From positions 1 to 64,000 of the forward strand of contig CAWUHX010000211.1 in NCBI GenBank assembly GCA_963922205.1: a stretch of DNA of 64,000 nt, in the 5' to 3' direction. Shown one piece after another: positions 40,224 to 48,712 of the stretch. Both the position numbers and the translations under genes were made by a program. A model generated the notes under the pieces. The model made no database searches. It was not told the DNA's origin and was given only the letters and a program-made list of their open reading frames with translations. The DNA is from Romanomermis culicivorax. Taxonomy: Eukaryota > Nematoda > Enoplea > Mermithida > Mermithidae. Position 1 is the stretch's first letter. Every line of letters begins with the position of its first letter.

Positions 40224-43200
40224 TTTGTTGGAGGGCTTTCTGTGTCTGGCATGGGTGACAAGTTTTGCAGTAACGTTTGATATCCCGGCTCATTTGGGGC
40301 CAAAAATATTTCTGTCTGAGCAAGTGTAAAGTTTTCCTGGCCGCAAAATGGCCTGTGAACTTGCTGTCATGATGTGAGGCGATGAGATGCTGGACTTGGG
40401 ACTTGGGGATGTACAGTTTTGCCTGTTTGTCGACTATACGGAAGAGAATGTTTTGATGCACTGCAAATTTGATAAGGGTAAGGGGGTGTTTTTGGGCGAT
40501 CTCTGCTAAAATACTCTTGACAGTTGGGTCAGTGCGTTGGAGTTCGGCAAAGTTTTTCTGTTGCTCTTCTTGTTCAGTTGCTTCGGCTTCCAAAACTGAA
40601 TTGATAGTTGATATTTCGGGGCGGGTTTCTAATTGCTCAATATCAAAGGATTGCTTTGCTGTCTGTGAGGGGAATCCGGAAACTGCATCTGCGTTGCGGT
40701 TAGCAGTGCCTTTTTTAGGTCGAATGTCGAGTTGAATACCAGAGAGGGCTAATCCCCAACGGGCAATGCGAGGGGACGGGTTTTCCTTCTGTAAGACTGC
40801 CTGAACTGCTGTGTGGTCAGTGTGTATGATAACATGTTGCTGGAAAAGATAGGGGCGGAAATACTTGACAAATTCGACTACTGCAAGGGTTTCTAACTCA
40901 GTGATCGGATAGTTGCGTTCTGCGGGTTTCAATGTGCGGCTCCCAAAAGCAATGGGGCGATCCTGACCTTTACTATCCAGCTGGCTGAGAATGGCGCCGA
41001 TTCCGAGTTTTGAGGCGTCGGTTTGCAGGATAAACGGTTTTGTGAAATCGGGATGCTGCAGTATTGGGGCATGGATGAGTAATTCTTTGAGCTTAGTGAA
41101 TGCGTTTTGCTGTTCGGGGCCCCAGGAAAATTCGGAATTCTTTTTGAGTAGCGATGTGAGTGGGCTAGAAACTTGAGAGCAATTTGGGATGAATCTGCGA
41201 TAATATGAGGGTAGGCCAAGGAATGACTTGACTTCTTTTGAGCTTTTGGGTGTGGGTATGTCATAGATGGCCTGTACCTTATGGGGATCTGGTGAAATGC
41301 CTTGCTGAGAAATGACGTGGCCTAAGTATTGGACTTGGGGCTGGCAGAATTTGAATTTTTGTATGTTTAGCTTAAGGCCTGCTTGTGAGAATCGGGCAAG
41401 AATAGTGTCTAAACGCTCCAGCATTTGGGCATGGGAGTCTGCGAATACCAAAACATCGTTGAGATACACAAGGCATATGTTCCATTGCAGACCCGAGAGG
41501 ATAACATCCATTAACCTTTGGAATGTGGCTGGGGCATTGGTGAGTCCAAAGGGGAGGTAGTTGAATTGATACTGGCCGGCTGAGCAATTAAAAGCCGTTT
41601 TTTCTCTGTCTGCTTGTGCTATGGGAATGGAATAATATGCATTGGATTGGTCAAGGGACGTAAAATATTTCATTCCCCGTAGGGTGTCTAGAATTTCGTC
41701 TATACGGGGTAAGGGGTAGGTATCTTTTTTGGTGACTTTGTTGAGGCCTCTAAAATCAATGCATAAATGATGGCCTCCATCTTTTTTGGGAACTAAAACT
41801 GTGTTGGTACACCATGGAGAATTGCTTTGGCTTATGACACCTGCTGCTGTGAGTTGCTCAACTTCTGCTTGTATGATTTGCTTTTCTTTTGGGGAAGTCC
41901 GAAAAAGGTGTCTATGTAGGGGTTGGGAGCCATTGGTGTCAATTGTATGTGAAACAAGAGTGGTTCTACCTACATCCATTTTGGATTTAGCATATAATGT
42001 GGGGTACTTCGATAGGGCGCGTAGGAGTTGCGTTTTTTCTGCTTCTGTGAGGTCACAGGAGGTTAAATTAACATTTTCTTTTAACCATGTGAATGTATCA
42101 AAACGGTTGGGCTGGTTTTGCGTGGAAGGGGTTACGTTAGCGGGAGTATTTTGTTTCGGGATGTAGCAGGAGACTGTACCAATGCATGTTCCAGGATAAA
42201 GAATTTGGGCTGTTTCTTGTGTGTTCAGGACGGATATGCGTATGCGATTGTTTTGATTTTCCGAGATACAAGCTGCAAAATGGACTTTGGGATTCTGCTT
42301 GGGTTTCGGAGTAAATTCGAGCTGTTTGACTTGTAGGTACGATTTGGGCAAGTTGACAGTAAATTCGGTTACTGTATGGGGTGGTAATTCTAATTTCTCA
42401 TCCAAATAAGTTCCACCACGGGTTGAAAGAAGGCTATATTCTAGGCCATCACAAGGTAGTATAACATTGCCAAATTTGACCTGTGATTTTTGATTGTTGA
42501 TAGTGTATTCCGAAAATCGACTGAGAAAGTTTTTGCCTAGAAGGATGTCTGCTGTGCAATCTTTTTGGACATGGACCATGATTGTTTCCTGGATTGTTTG
42601 GGCTGTCACTGTGACAAAAGTGGTTCCTACAAAGTGAATCGGAAGATTATTTGCTGCTTTTGCTTGGACTAGCGGGGGTTTCATGTCTAACTGTAAAAGT
42701 TGAGCGATTCGGGAATCAATGAGTGAATAAACTGCACCAGTGTCAATCATGCCTTTTGTCATTAATTTGCCGTTAAGTGTGATTGGAATATGAGGGGTAT
42801 GTTTCTCAGGTACATTTTGGGGTGGCTTATTTGATGCAGATTGGTGAATTTGATTAATGAGTTCGATTGCAGGAGTTCGGGGGGTATCAATATCGACAAG
42901 GACGTATTTCTGCTGTGTTTGTGCCCCACGACGATTAGCTAATTCTAAGAGAGCATGGCCGAACGATGGGGGAATGGTCTCATGTGAATGTCTGTTGTTT
43001 GATGGTATTTCGTATGCATGTTCGTTTGTGGCATGATGCTTTGGAGAGGGGAAATATTTTCGAAGAACGAGAAACGAATAAAAGACGCCTGCAATAACTA
43101 CAGTAATAACGGCTAGATTTATAATGATTTGCAGGGGTCCTTTGAGTAAATTGTTTAATCCGTCTGTGAGACTTTGGGTGGTACCGGTAATTACATGTTC

Positions 43201-45207
43201 TATGCCTTGACTGGCGCCAGAGAGTGTATTTCCGAGTGCTTGGCCAGTGCCTGAGATCATGTTGTAAACTGTATCGGAATTGAGAGACATTTGGGCGGTG
43301 TAATTGACGAGTTTTTTGACAATGTTTTCGAGTGTGTGAGTTTTGTAAATGTATTGTTTCAAAAAAAGTAAGTTTGTTGAAATAGTTGCAAGTTGATCAT
43401 GAAAAATGGCTGGTGTATTAAAATGGAAAAGGGAGAAATTTTGGTTCCAGACGATTTCTAAAGGTAAATTTGTGACATGCGGGGATCCTGTTTCACTTAC
43501 CCATGTATTATTCTGTTTGTAAAGGGCTACATGCATGTGATGGCAGTCAAGGGTTTGTGAAAAAGGGGTCAAATCATTGCCACCTGGATTTGAAAACATG
43601 AGTTCGGTTCCTACGAGAATGGGTAAAAGTTTGTAGCATGTTTGGTTGATTTTGTGGTTGTAAAAGATTTTAGATGCGTTTACTTGCTTGCAGGGCCAGA
43701 CTGTGAGGGCTTCTCCTGTGAATTCTGCTATGATGTCGGTTCTCTGTAGGAATGCACGCGCTCCAAGGGTTGCATCAAGACGTAAAATTTGCCATACGAG
43801 ATCAAGGTGACGCTGTGCCTGTCTGCATAATTCATTCCATACATTTTTGAAATTTTGAATTTCGAATTCCTGTATTTTGTCTGCTAGATAGTTTAGTTTT
43901 GCATTGATGGGTTCAAAATCATCAAAATCGTATAGTGTAGTATGAGTTTCGTTGGTTTTTGGGGTTAAGAATGCGTTACGATGTGGTGTGCTTTTGTCTA
44001 ATTGTACGATAATGCCTTGTTCGGTTAGAATGCTGTCTTGGATTTCTGGGCAATTGGGGTTCGAAAAAACTGTATTTTTAACCGAGAATGCACCTTGTAG
44101 TTCTTCTATTATCATGTGTGTTTGTGTGAGTTTGATGGGATGTGTATTTTTGTATTCGAAAGGGCATAAGTTTTCAAATGCTGTTTCGTTCCAGATAATG
44201 GATCCGTCGGCTGTGACACAATGACCTGATGTCGGTTTGCATGACCCTAGGTCGCCTAATGTACCTGTCATAGATTTTCCATTCCAAGATGCTATTTGTC
44301 CTATTTCTATGATGACGTTAGTGACCGAGGTACAATGGTCTGTACAACACCATGTGTATTCTACGCTTAGGGAGTTATTTGTTGACCAAAATCCTGGTTG
44401 GGTTTCGTATAATTTTTGACCGTTGTGTTCTTTGTCTATAACGATTGCCTTACAAACATGTGGGGTTAGATTTTGCATTTCGGTTTGGTCGAAGACAATA
44501 CCTTTTGATCCAAAAAATCCTGTATTAGTACAAATTTTGCGTTTGCGAACACTGCATTTGTATGCGTCTGTAATGTGGGGCTTAGTGGAGGGGATATAGA
44601 TTTTTCCGAGTGTCTGTACGGGTTTGTCTACTGTGGAAGGGGGCATGCATGATACAAGTTTTGGTATGCTGACTGAGTGACCGCTCAATGAAGTTCCACA
44701 CATCTGAAATTGGGCACTACACGATGTGGGGATTATTATACAAAGAAAAATACAAAACATCGGCCAATAGAATGTTTTAGTGGAGGCAGCGGGGCACTGT
44801 GTTTTTTCGTTGTGGCCGGTTTGGTGTTGGGGCTTTTGGTGTGGCCGTTTTGCGGTTTTGCGCTGGGGGGGTGGCCGGTTTGAAATCTGAATGGTCTGTA
44901 AAACTTTAGAAGTTGAGTTATGGAATGGGGTTTGGACTTGCTTACTTATGGGGGTCGGTAGAAGTGTTTGGCGGGGGCGGAATTGGTAGGGTTCGGGGGT
45001 CAGGCCATGGAGAAGGGATAACAAGTTGCGGCCTGTTTTCGACGGGGTTTCGGGGGCGGTGGGCGGCGTTGTGTCTTGCTTTCGGGGGATCTTGTAGCCT
45101 ACAGGGATGGTGGGTGGCGATTTTTCGATTTTTGCGGCTTCAGGCGTGGGAGGTGGTGACATGGCGCACCAATCGGGTACGTCCACATGGCGCACCAATG
45201 GTGACAT
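40180..45207 (-). CDS. pol: Envelope-like glycoprotein fused to protease-RT-RNase H-integrase zinc domain
   Basis: This is a single 1675-codon frame. Residues 1-145 are basic and Pro-rich. 146-165 is a hydrophobic, signal-peptide-like segment ending in SCSA. About 166-690 is a Cys-rich ectodomain with at least eight N-x-S/T sites and a CCTDHC motif. 694-715 is a transmembrane helix followed by RKYF. The protease follows with DTG at 822-824, then reverse transcriptase (LPFG, and YLND at 1248-1251 in place of YLDD), RNase H with Asp 1397, and the HHCC zinc domain ending CKTCHPC. The start is the first ATG; the frame is open upstream to about 45271 and overlaps gag. The glycoprotein's fusion class is not recognised. 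Confidence 0.9.
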   Translation of the reverse strand: MSPLVRHVDVPDWCAMSPPPTPEAAKIEKSPPTIPVGYKIPRKQDTTPPTAPETPSKTGRNLLSLLHGLTPEPYQFRPRQTLLPTPISKQVQTPFHNSTSKVLQTIQISNRPPPQRKTAKRPHQKPQHQTGHNEKTQCPAASTKTFYWPMFCIFLCIIIPTSCSAQFQMCGTSLSGHSVSIPKLVSCMPPSTVDKPVQTLGKIYIPSTKPHITDAYKCSVRKRKICTNTGFFGSKGIVFDQTEMQNLTPHVCKAIVIDKEHNGQKLYETQPGFWSTNNSLSVEYTWCCTDHCTSVTNVIIEIGQIASWNGKSMTGTLGDLGSCKPTSGHCVTADGSIIWNETAFENLCPFEYKNTHPIKLTQTHMIIEELQGAFSVKNTVFSNPNCPEIQDSILTEQGIIVQLDKSTPHRNAFLTPKTNETHTTLYDFDDFEPINAKLNYLADKIQEFEIQNFKNVWNELCRQAQRHLDLVWQILRLDATLGARAFLQRTDIIAEFTGEALTVWPCKQVNASKIFYNHKINQTCYKLLPILVGTELMFSNPGGNDLTPFSQTLDCHHMHVALYKQNNTWVSETGSPHVTNLPLEIVWNQNFSLFHFNTPAIFHDQLATISTNLLFLKQYIYKTHTLENIVKKLVNYTAQMSLNSDTVYNMISGTGQALGNTLSGASQGIEHVITGTTQSLTDGLNNLLKGPLQIIINLAVITVVIAGVFYSFLVLRKYFPSPKHHATNEHAYEIPSNNRHSHETIPPSFGHALLELANRRGAQTQQKYVLVDIDTPRTPAIELINQIHQSASNKPPQNVPEKHTPHIPITLNGKLMTKGMIDTGAVYSLIDSRIAQLLQLDMKPPLVQAKAANNLPIHFVGTTFVTVTAQTIQETIMVHVQKDCTADILLGKNFLSRFSEYTINNQKSQVKFGNVILPCDGLEYSLLSTRGGTYLDEKLELPPHTVTEFTVNLPKSYLQVKQLEFTPKPKQNPKVHFAACISENQNNRIRISVLNTQETAQILYPGTCIGTVSCYIPKQNTPANVTPSTQNQPNRFDTFTWLKENVNLTSCDLTEAEKTQLLRALSKYPTLYAKSKMDVGRTTLVSHTIDTNGSQPLHRHLFRTSPKEKQIIQAEVEQLTAAGVISQSNSPWCTNTVLVPKKDGGHHLCIDFRGLNKVTKKDTYPLPRIDEILDTLRGMKYFTSLDQSNAYYSIPIAQADREKTAFNCSAGQYQFNYLPFGLTNAPATFQRLMDVILSGLQWNICLVYLNDVLVFADSHAQMLERLDTILARFSQAGLKLNIQKFKFCQPQVQYLGHVISQQGISPDPHKVQAIYDIPTPKSSKEVKSFLGLPSYYRRFIPNCSQVSSPLTSLLKKNSEFSWGPEQQNAFTKLKELLIHAPILQHPDFTKPFILQTDASKLGIGAILSQLDSKGQDRPIAFGSRTLKPAERNYPITELETLAVVEFVKYFRPYLFQQHVIIHTDHTAVQAVLQKENPSPRIARWGLALSGIQLDIRPKKGTANRNADAVSGFPSQTAKQSFDIEQLETRPEISTINSVLEAEATEQEEQQKNFAELQRTDPTVKSILAEIAQKHPLTLIKFAVHQNILFRIVDKQAKLYIPKSQVQHLIASHHDSKFTGHFAARKTLHLLRQKYFWPQMSRDIKRYCKTCHPCQTQKALQQSACKLGTNSADWPI
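41458..41460 (-). other. Reverse transcriptase catalytic Asp replaced by Asn
   Basis: The codon is AAC where the family has GAC or GAT (first Asp of the Y-x-D-D box). A single G-to-A change accounts for it. This residue binds catalytic metal, so the enzyme of this copy should be inactive. Confidence 0.88.
43063..44772 (-). other. Envelope-like glycoprotein module within the long frame
   Basis: This marks the part from the signal-like segment (44772-44713) to the membrane anchor (43128-43063). Size (about 570 residues), paired cysteines, sequons, one C-terminal anchor and a short basic cytoplasmic start are those of a type I membrane glycoprotein. No fusion peptide or furin site can be named with confidence. 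An internal Met (residue 150) lies within the signal-like segment, so separate expression by splicing is conceivable. Confidence 0.75.
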
Positions 45208-45230
45208 GGCGCACCAATCGGGTACGTCCA
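45154..45230. repeat. 45-bp tandem duplication at the start of the long frame
   Basis: TGGTGACATGGCGCACCAAT.. through CGTCCA at 45154-45185 recurs at 45199-45230, an offset of 45 bp, so it adds 15 codons in frame and duplicates the ATG context at the start of the env-pol frame. Confidence 0.8.
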
Positions 45231-45232
45231 GA

Positions 45233-46558
45233 TCAAGGACATATACGGGGGTGGGTGTTGGGCATGATAGTTCCTAAAGTAGTCTGAGGGCCGTTAGTTA
45301 TGGCGGGTAGTTTTGAGTAAAATGCGGGGTCATCAATGTCCATGAGGGGTTGGGGTTGCCTGTACTCAATACAATTTTGAATATTACGACTCTGCTGATT
45401 TGGGCAATACCTGCTTGTATGACCTCTCTGCTTGCATATGAAACATTGAAAATTGGAGTAGGGTTTTGAAAGGCAGTTATCTGATCTGTGTCCTGTTTGG
45501 GAACAGTGGATGCATCGGCTTTTACAATCACGTGTACTGTGATTATTACGGAAACAGATTTCACATGATTTTCGGGTGCCTACTGATTTACAATTACGAG
45601 CTACATGTCCGATTTGTCCACACTGGAAGCATGTGGGTTGCCTAGGGGTGGTATTGTTCCTGTAAGCATTATTCCTACTGTAAGTGTTATTACTGAAATT
45701 GTTGTAGCTACTCTGTTGTGGGGGTTGAGGTTTTTGTTTGATCTGCAACTGTAAATCTTTTACTTGTTGTTCTAACTGATGCAAAAGGTCCTGTTGGTCT
45801 GTGTTTTTGGTTAGGGAAAAGATGGGTTCGGGTTTTGGGGGTATAAAGGGAAGGGCGTTAGATTTTAACTCATTTCTAAGAATTTGCTGTTCAATGTAAG
45901 CTGCTTCGTCTGACATTTCTTTTAGAGTCGCGAACCATCTGTACTTAATTGCTTCCCTGATTTCGTTTTGCATGCCTTCTACAAAGAGGGGTTTTATGAT
46001 CATTTCTCGTGCGTCTGTGTTAAAGTTAGGGTAGGCGAGGGTTGCGAGATGTTCTAGATCAAATAAGAATTCCATTACTGTTTCTGAACGCTCTTGTTTT
46101 CTTTCGCGTAAGAATTGTTGATGTAGCTCATTATCTCTATTGTTTGGGAAAAATGCCTGTAATGCGACTTTATACTGCTCATATGTGTGGGGAGGGTTTT
46201 CGGAATTGGCTAAGCTTTTGAATTTTGCTAACGTGGCTCCTCCTAAATGAATCTCTAAACATGCCAACTTTAACTGTATGTCTGTATCTTTCATGCCTTG
46301 GAGTGCCATGAATTGTTCTAATCTTTTGTTCCATTCACCAAAATGTTGGGTCACGCCGCCCGTGAATACTGTAGGTTTCGCGTAGAAATTGTTTGCCATG
46401 TTATTACGAATGTTTGCTGTTCTTAGATCGTCTATTAGGGTAGGGTTTACTGTATTCTGATTCAATTGTGTGCGTAGGGTACGAAAATGTTCTGAAAATA
46501 AATCGTTTATCTGCTCTCTAACGATTTCTCCTAAATGATCTTGCGTTTGGTGGGTCAT
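45233..46558 (-). CDS. gag: Gag (capsid and nucleocapsid) of the gypsy element
   Basis: Starting at the Met of MTHQTQDHLG, 441 residues carry a capsid-like region (EWNKRLEQFM..., YEQYKVALQAFF, RERKQERSETVMEFL) typical of the retrotransposon Gag family, a Gln-rich linker, then four CCHC zinc knuckles in a row at about 45630-45430 (CFQCGQIGHVARNC, CEICFRNNHSTRDC, CIHCSQTGHRSDNC, CFICKQRGHTSRYC). The frame is open without a stop upstream to 47065, through the primer-binding site and into the LTR, so the start is a choice: 46558 is the first ATG after the PBS. The end overlaps the env-pol frame by about 39 nt. Confidence 0.88.
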   Translation of the reverse strand: MTHQTQDHLGEIVREQINDLFSEHFRTLRTQLNQNTVNPTLIDDLRTANIRNNMANNFYAKPTVFTGGVTQHFGEWNKRLEQFMALQGMKDTDIQLKLACLEIHLGGATLAKFKSLANSENPPHTYEQYKVALQAFFPNNRDNELHQQFLRERKQERSETVMEFLFDLEHLATLAYPNFNTDAREMIIKPLFVEGMQNEIREAIKYRWFATLKEMSDEAAYIEQQILRNELKSNALPFIPPKPEPIFSLTKNTDQQDLLHQLEQQVKDLQLQIKQKPQPPQQSSYNNFSNNTYSRNNAYRNNTTPRQPTCFQCGQIGHVARNCKSVGTRKSCEICFRNNHSTRDCKSRCIHCSQTGHRSDNCLSKPYSNFQCFICKQRGHTSRYCPNQQSRNIQNCIEYRQPQPLMDIDDPAFYSKLPAITNGPQTTLGTIMPNTHPRICP

Positions 46559-46778
46559 TCTTGGTTTACGTTGGGATTTCTGCTTAAATGCTTCAATTTT
46601 TGCTTCACGCTGTATTCCTTTAAATGTATCGCTTAATGTTTCGTTAGAGGGGATTTCCAGTTTGCTTTCTACGAATACTGTCTTACTGTAGGAAATGATT
46701 ACTACTGTATTATCTAATGCTTCTAAATGCCCGGATAAGAGTACACCTAATTGGGGGCAGGGAGTTCCAGTGGTTAAC

Positions 46779-46796
46779 GTAACGGTACGGTCACCA
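46779..46796 (-). other. Primer-binding site
   Basis: Five bases after the 5' LTR the minus strand reads TGGTGACCGTACCGTTAC, beginning with the TGG that pairs with tRNA CCA. I could not identify the tRNA from memory. Confidence 0.7.
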
Positions 46797-46801
46797 AAAT
46801 A

Positions 46802-47696
46802 TGTAACGACCAGATTTGTGTGAGGTACCTTACTTCTAACCAATCGGTCGATACGGCGGGGACAAATAACGGGACAGGGGCGCGGGCGTACGATTACAAA
46901 TACGGGGCGATAATATACGAACAATCGACGGTCGCTTGAACGTCGAATACAAAACGGGGGCGGCGCGGTTGCTTGCAAATAAAAAAATACACGACACGGT
47001 TTAATTGCTTTCGAAGACGGTTGCTTGCAAATGCGGGCGCGGGGTCGAAAAATTGAACGATACAAGAATGAATGAAATCACGCTTTGCTTCTTCTTTTAT
47101 ACGGCGATTCTGGCCACTCCCTGGGCGTCGCGGGAGGTCGAGCTTCTGTCCATCTTCTTCCGCCAATCGTCGTTTCCTGCTACGCTTCTTATGCTTTCTT
47201 AATTACGCCTCTCTAATGCTTTCCTGGTACTGTATGCTTTCTGTGCTTCGCTTGCTTTCTACGGTGGGCTTGGCCACACCTCTGTGCTTCTGTGCATGCT
47301 TCCTGTATCGGTTTCTCTGTATACACATGTTTTGTGGGGCCGCCGCTACTGTTACACTTGAGACTACCGTACGGCGGGGCTTCTACGTATTTTACTGTGT
47401 GCAGGTGTTGTTTACGATTTTTACGGGGGATTACGGTAGCTGTGGAATGTGTAGTTTAGTGTAGGTTCTAGGGGAACAGCTGCCGTTTGTGCAAATTAAT
47501 TGGGGCATCTTAATTGGGCTACCGGGGTGTGAACGGATCAAAATAAAGTACTTCACGTAATTTTGTAGGAATGTTTGGGTGTGAATCCCAGACATCCTTG
47601 AGACGATAAAATGTGAAAATAAAATAATATCTAATAAATGTCTATTACATACAGTATGCTACATATTTACAGTACTGCTTTAGCAGGTACGTTACA
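46802..47696 (-). repeat. 5' LTR (895 bp)
   Basis: This is the partner of 38368-39262. Element transcription would start about 25-30 nt after the TATAAAAG at 47101-47094, that is near 47065, making about 630 bp of U3. Confidence 0.92.
47094..47101 (-). promoter_or_regulatory. LTR TATA box
   Basis: TATAAAAG on the minus strand within the 5' LTR, with the longest downstream open frame beginning about 29 nt later. The same box is in the 3' LTR. Confidence 0.65.
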
Positions 47697-47700
47697 TTGA
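47697..47700. repeat. Target site duplication, right (TTGA)
   Basis: TTGA directly follows the GTTACA end of the LTR and matches 38364-38367. Confidence 0.88.
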
Positions 47701-47934
47701 TAATGAAAGAAAGGTCTTCTAACATCCAAACAGCATATTCTCACACCTATATTAGTCAAATATGTGAAACTATTTGCTTAGACAGCACTTTTTAAAGTTT
47801 TAATGTTACTCATTTGGAATCAAGTATGCTTTGTTTAGAAAAATTGCTAAACTACAGCATCATTTCCATTTTTATGACGACTTTTTATTCTCTCTTTCTC
47901 ATTTTCTTCGTCAATTTCTTTATCATTGCTGGGG

Positions 47935-48035
47935 TAGTCAAATCTGCTGGGGGTCAGCAAGAATCTGCTGGTTGTCAATAAAAATCTGCTGGGGGTCAAA
48001 ACCCCCCTCCACCAACCCCCCCCCCCCCCCCGCCC
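47935..48035 (+). repeat. Short CTGCTGGGGGTCA repeats and C-rich run
   Basis: AATCTGCTGGGGGTCA occurs three times in imperfect form at 47940-48000, then a run of C residues (48016-48031). The same TCTGCTGGGGGTCAGC word is at 38310-38325 on the other side of the gypsy insertion. Confidence 0.55.
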
Positions 48036-48392
48036 ACGTGCATGTATGATAGTGACCACTACGATATTATTTGGAAAAACAGATTTAAAGTGTTGGACTA
48101 GTAAATCTACTAGTATTTTTATGAAACCGTAAAAGGTTATCCAATTTTTAGAAGTAACTTTCTTTGCCGTGGGATTGATTAAAATCAATTCAGTTAAAAG
48201 TTAAGAACTGAATCAGTCATAATAGAACTTCTGTAGTTCAGAATCGAGCATTAATCAAAAAATGTTTCTGCTGACTCACATTTGCTAGTTTTACTGTAAA
48301 ATTACTTGTCAGGATTTCCAAATTCTGCATCCGACTCGTTATTGCATGCACATCTAGTTAAAGACCATAAAATTAGAGTTTACTTATGACAG

Positions 48393-48450
48393 AGAGTCGG
48401 TTCTGTGAGTTCGTTCATACCGAAGACTGTTTTTAAAAGGAAATTTCATC
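48393..48450 (+). CDS. Exon of unknown gene
   Basis: Acceptor ATGACAG, strong donor CATC|GTAAGT; 19 codons and one base, RVGSVSSFIPKTVFKRKFH. Phase fits the exon at 37922-37993 before it and an 11-nt segment after it. No family recognised. Confidence 0.42.
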
Positions 48451-48496
48451 GTAAGTGCGCAAATATAGCTCTAAAAATATGCTTTAAATTTTTCAG

Positions 48497-48507
48497 ACAC
48501 CCTTAAC
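48497..48507 (+). CDS. Possible 11-nt microexon of unknown gene
   Basis: ACACCCTTAAC sits between TTTTTCAG and GTAAGC. It completes a His codon, adds Thr-Leu-Asn and restores phase 0 for the next exon. The strength of both splice sites is the only evidence. Confidence 0.33.
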
Positions 48508-48559
48508 GTAAGCAATAATTTTTGGATTGATTATTATTGAACAGTATTGTATCATGTAG

Positions 48560-48678
48560 GGGGTACGCGTAACCGGATATGAAAGAAATCGACTTATTTT
48601 TCAAGAACTTGAACCGAATCTTCAAATGCCACAAGAACCGTATCTGGAACCGAATGATTTTTGGTTTCGTTCTTACAG
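48560..48678 (+). CDS. Exon of unknown gene
   Basis: Acceptor ATCATGTAG, donor TACAG|GTTTAT; 39 codons plus two bases, an acidic, Pro-containing peptide (GYERNRLIFQELEPN, then EPYLEPNDFWFR). It looks like genuine protein, but no domain is recognised and the following exon is not identified. Confidence 0.42.
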
Positions 48679-48712
48679 GTTTATGTGAACATACGGAATG
48701 ATAATAATATAA

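Larger units (their letters stand above)
38368..47696 (-). mobile_element. Full-length Ty3/gypsy LTR retrotransposon with envelope-like gene between gag and pro-pol
   Basis: The 9.3-kb element reads, on the minus strand: 5' LTR, primer-binding site, gag, one long frame with envelope-like glycoprotein, protease, reverse transcriptase, RNase H and integrase zinc domain, then the integrase core in another frame, polypurine tract and 3' LTR. Both ends are TGTAAC...GTTACA with a TTGA duplication. The domain order RT-RNase H-integrase is that of Metaviridae. The insertion is young (three LTR differences seen), but this copy carries a catalytic substitution and a frame change and is probably unable to move by itself. 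Confidence 0.93.

Noticed and set aside
40469-42336. Several plus-strand frames of 60-130 codons opposite pol
   Set aside because: They are antisense shadows of the pol frame.
38368-47696. Assignment of the envelope-like module to a named viral fusion class
   Set aside because: Cysteine pattern and sequons alone do not distinguish the known classes, and no motif was decisive by eye.
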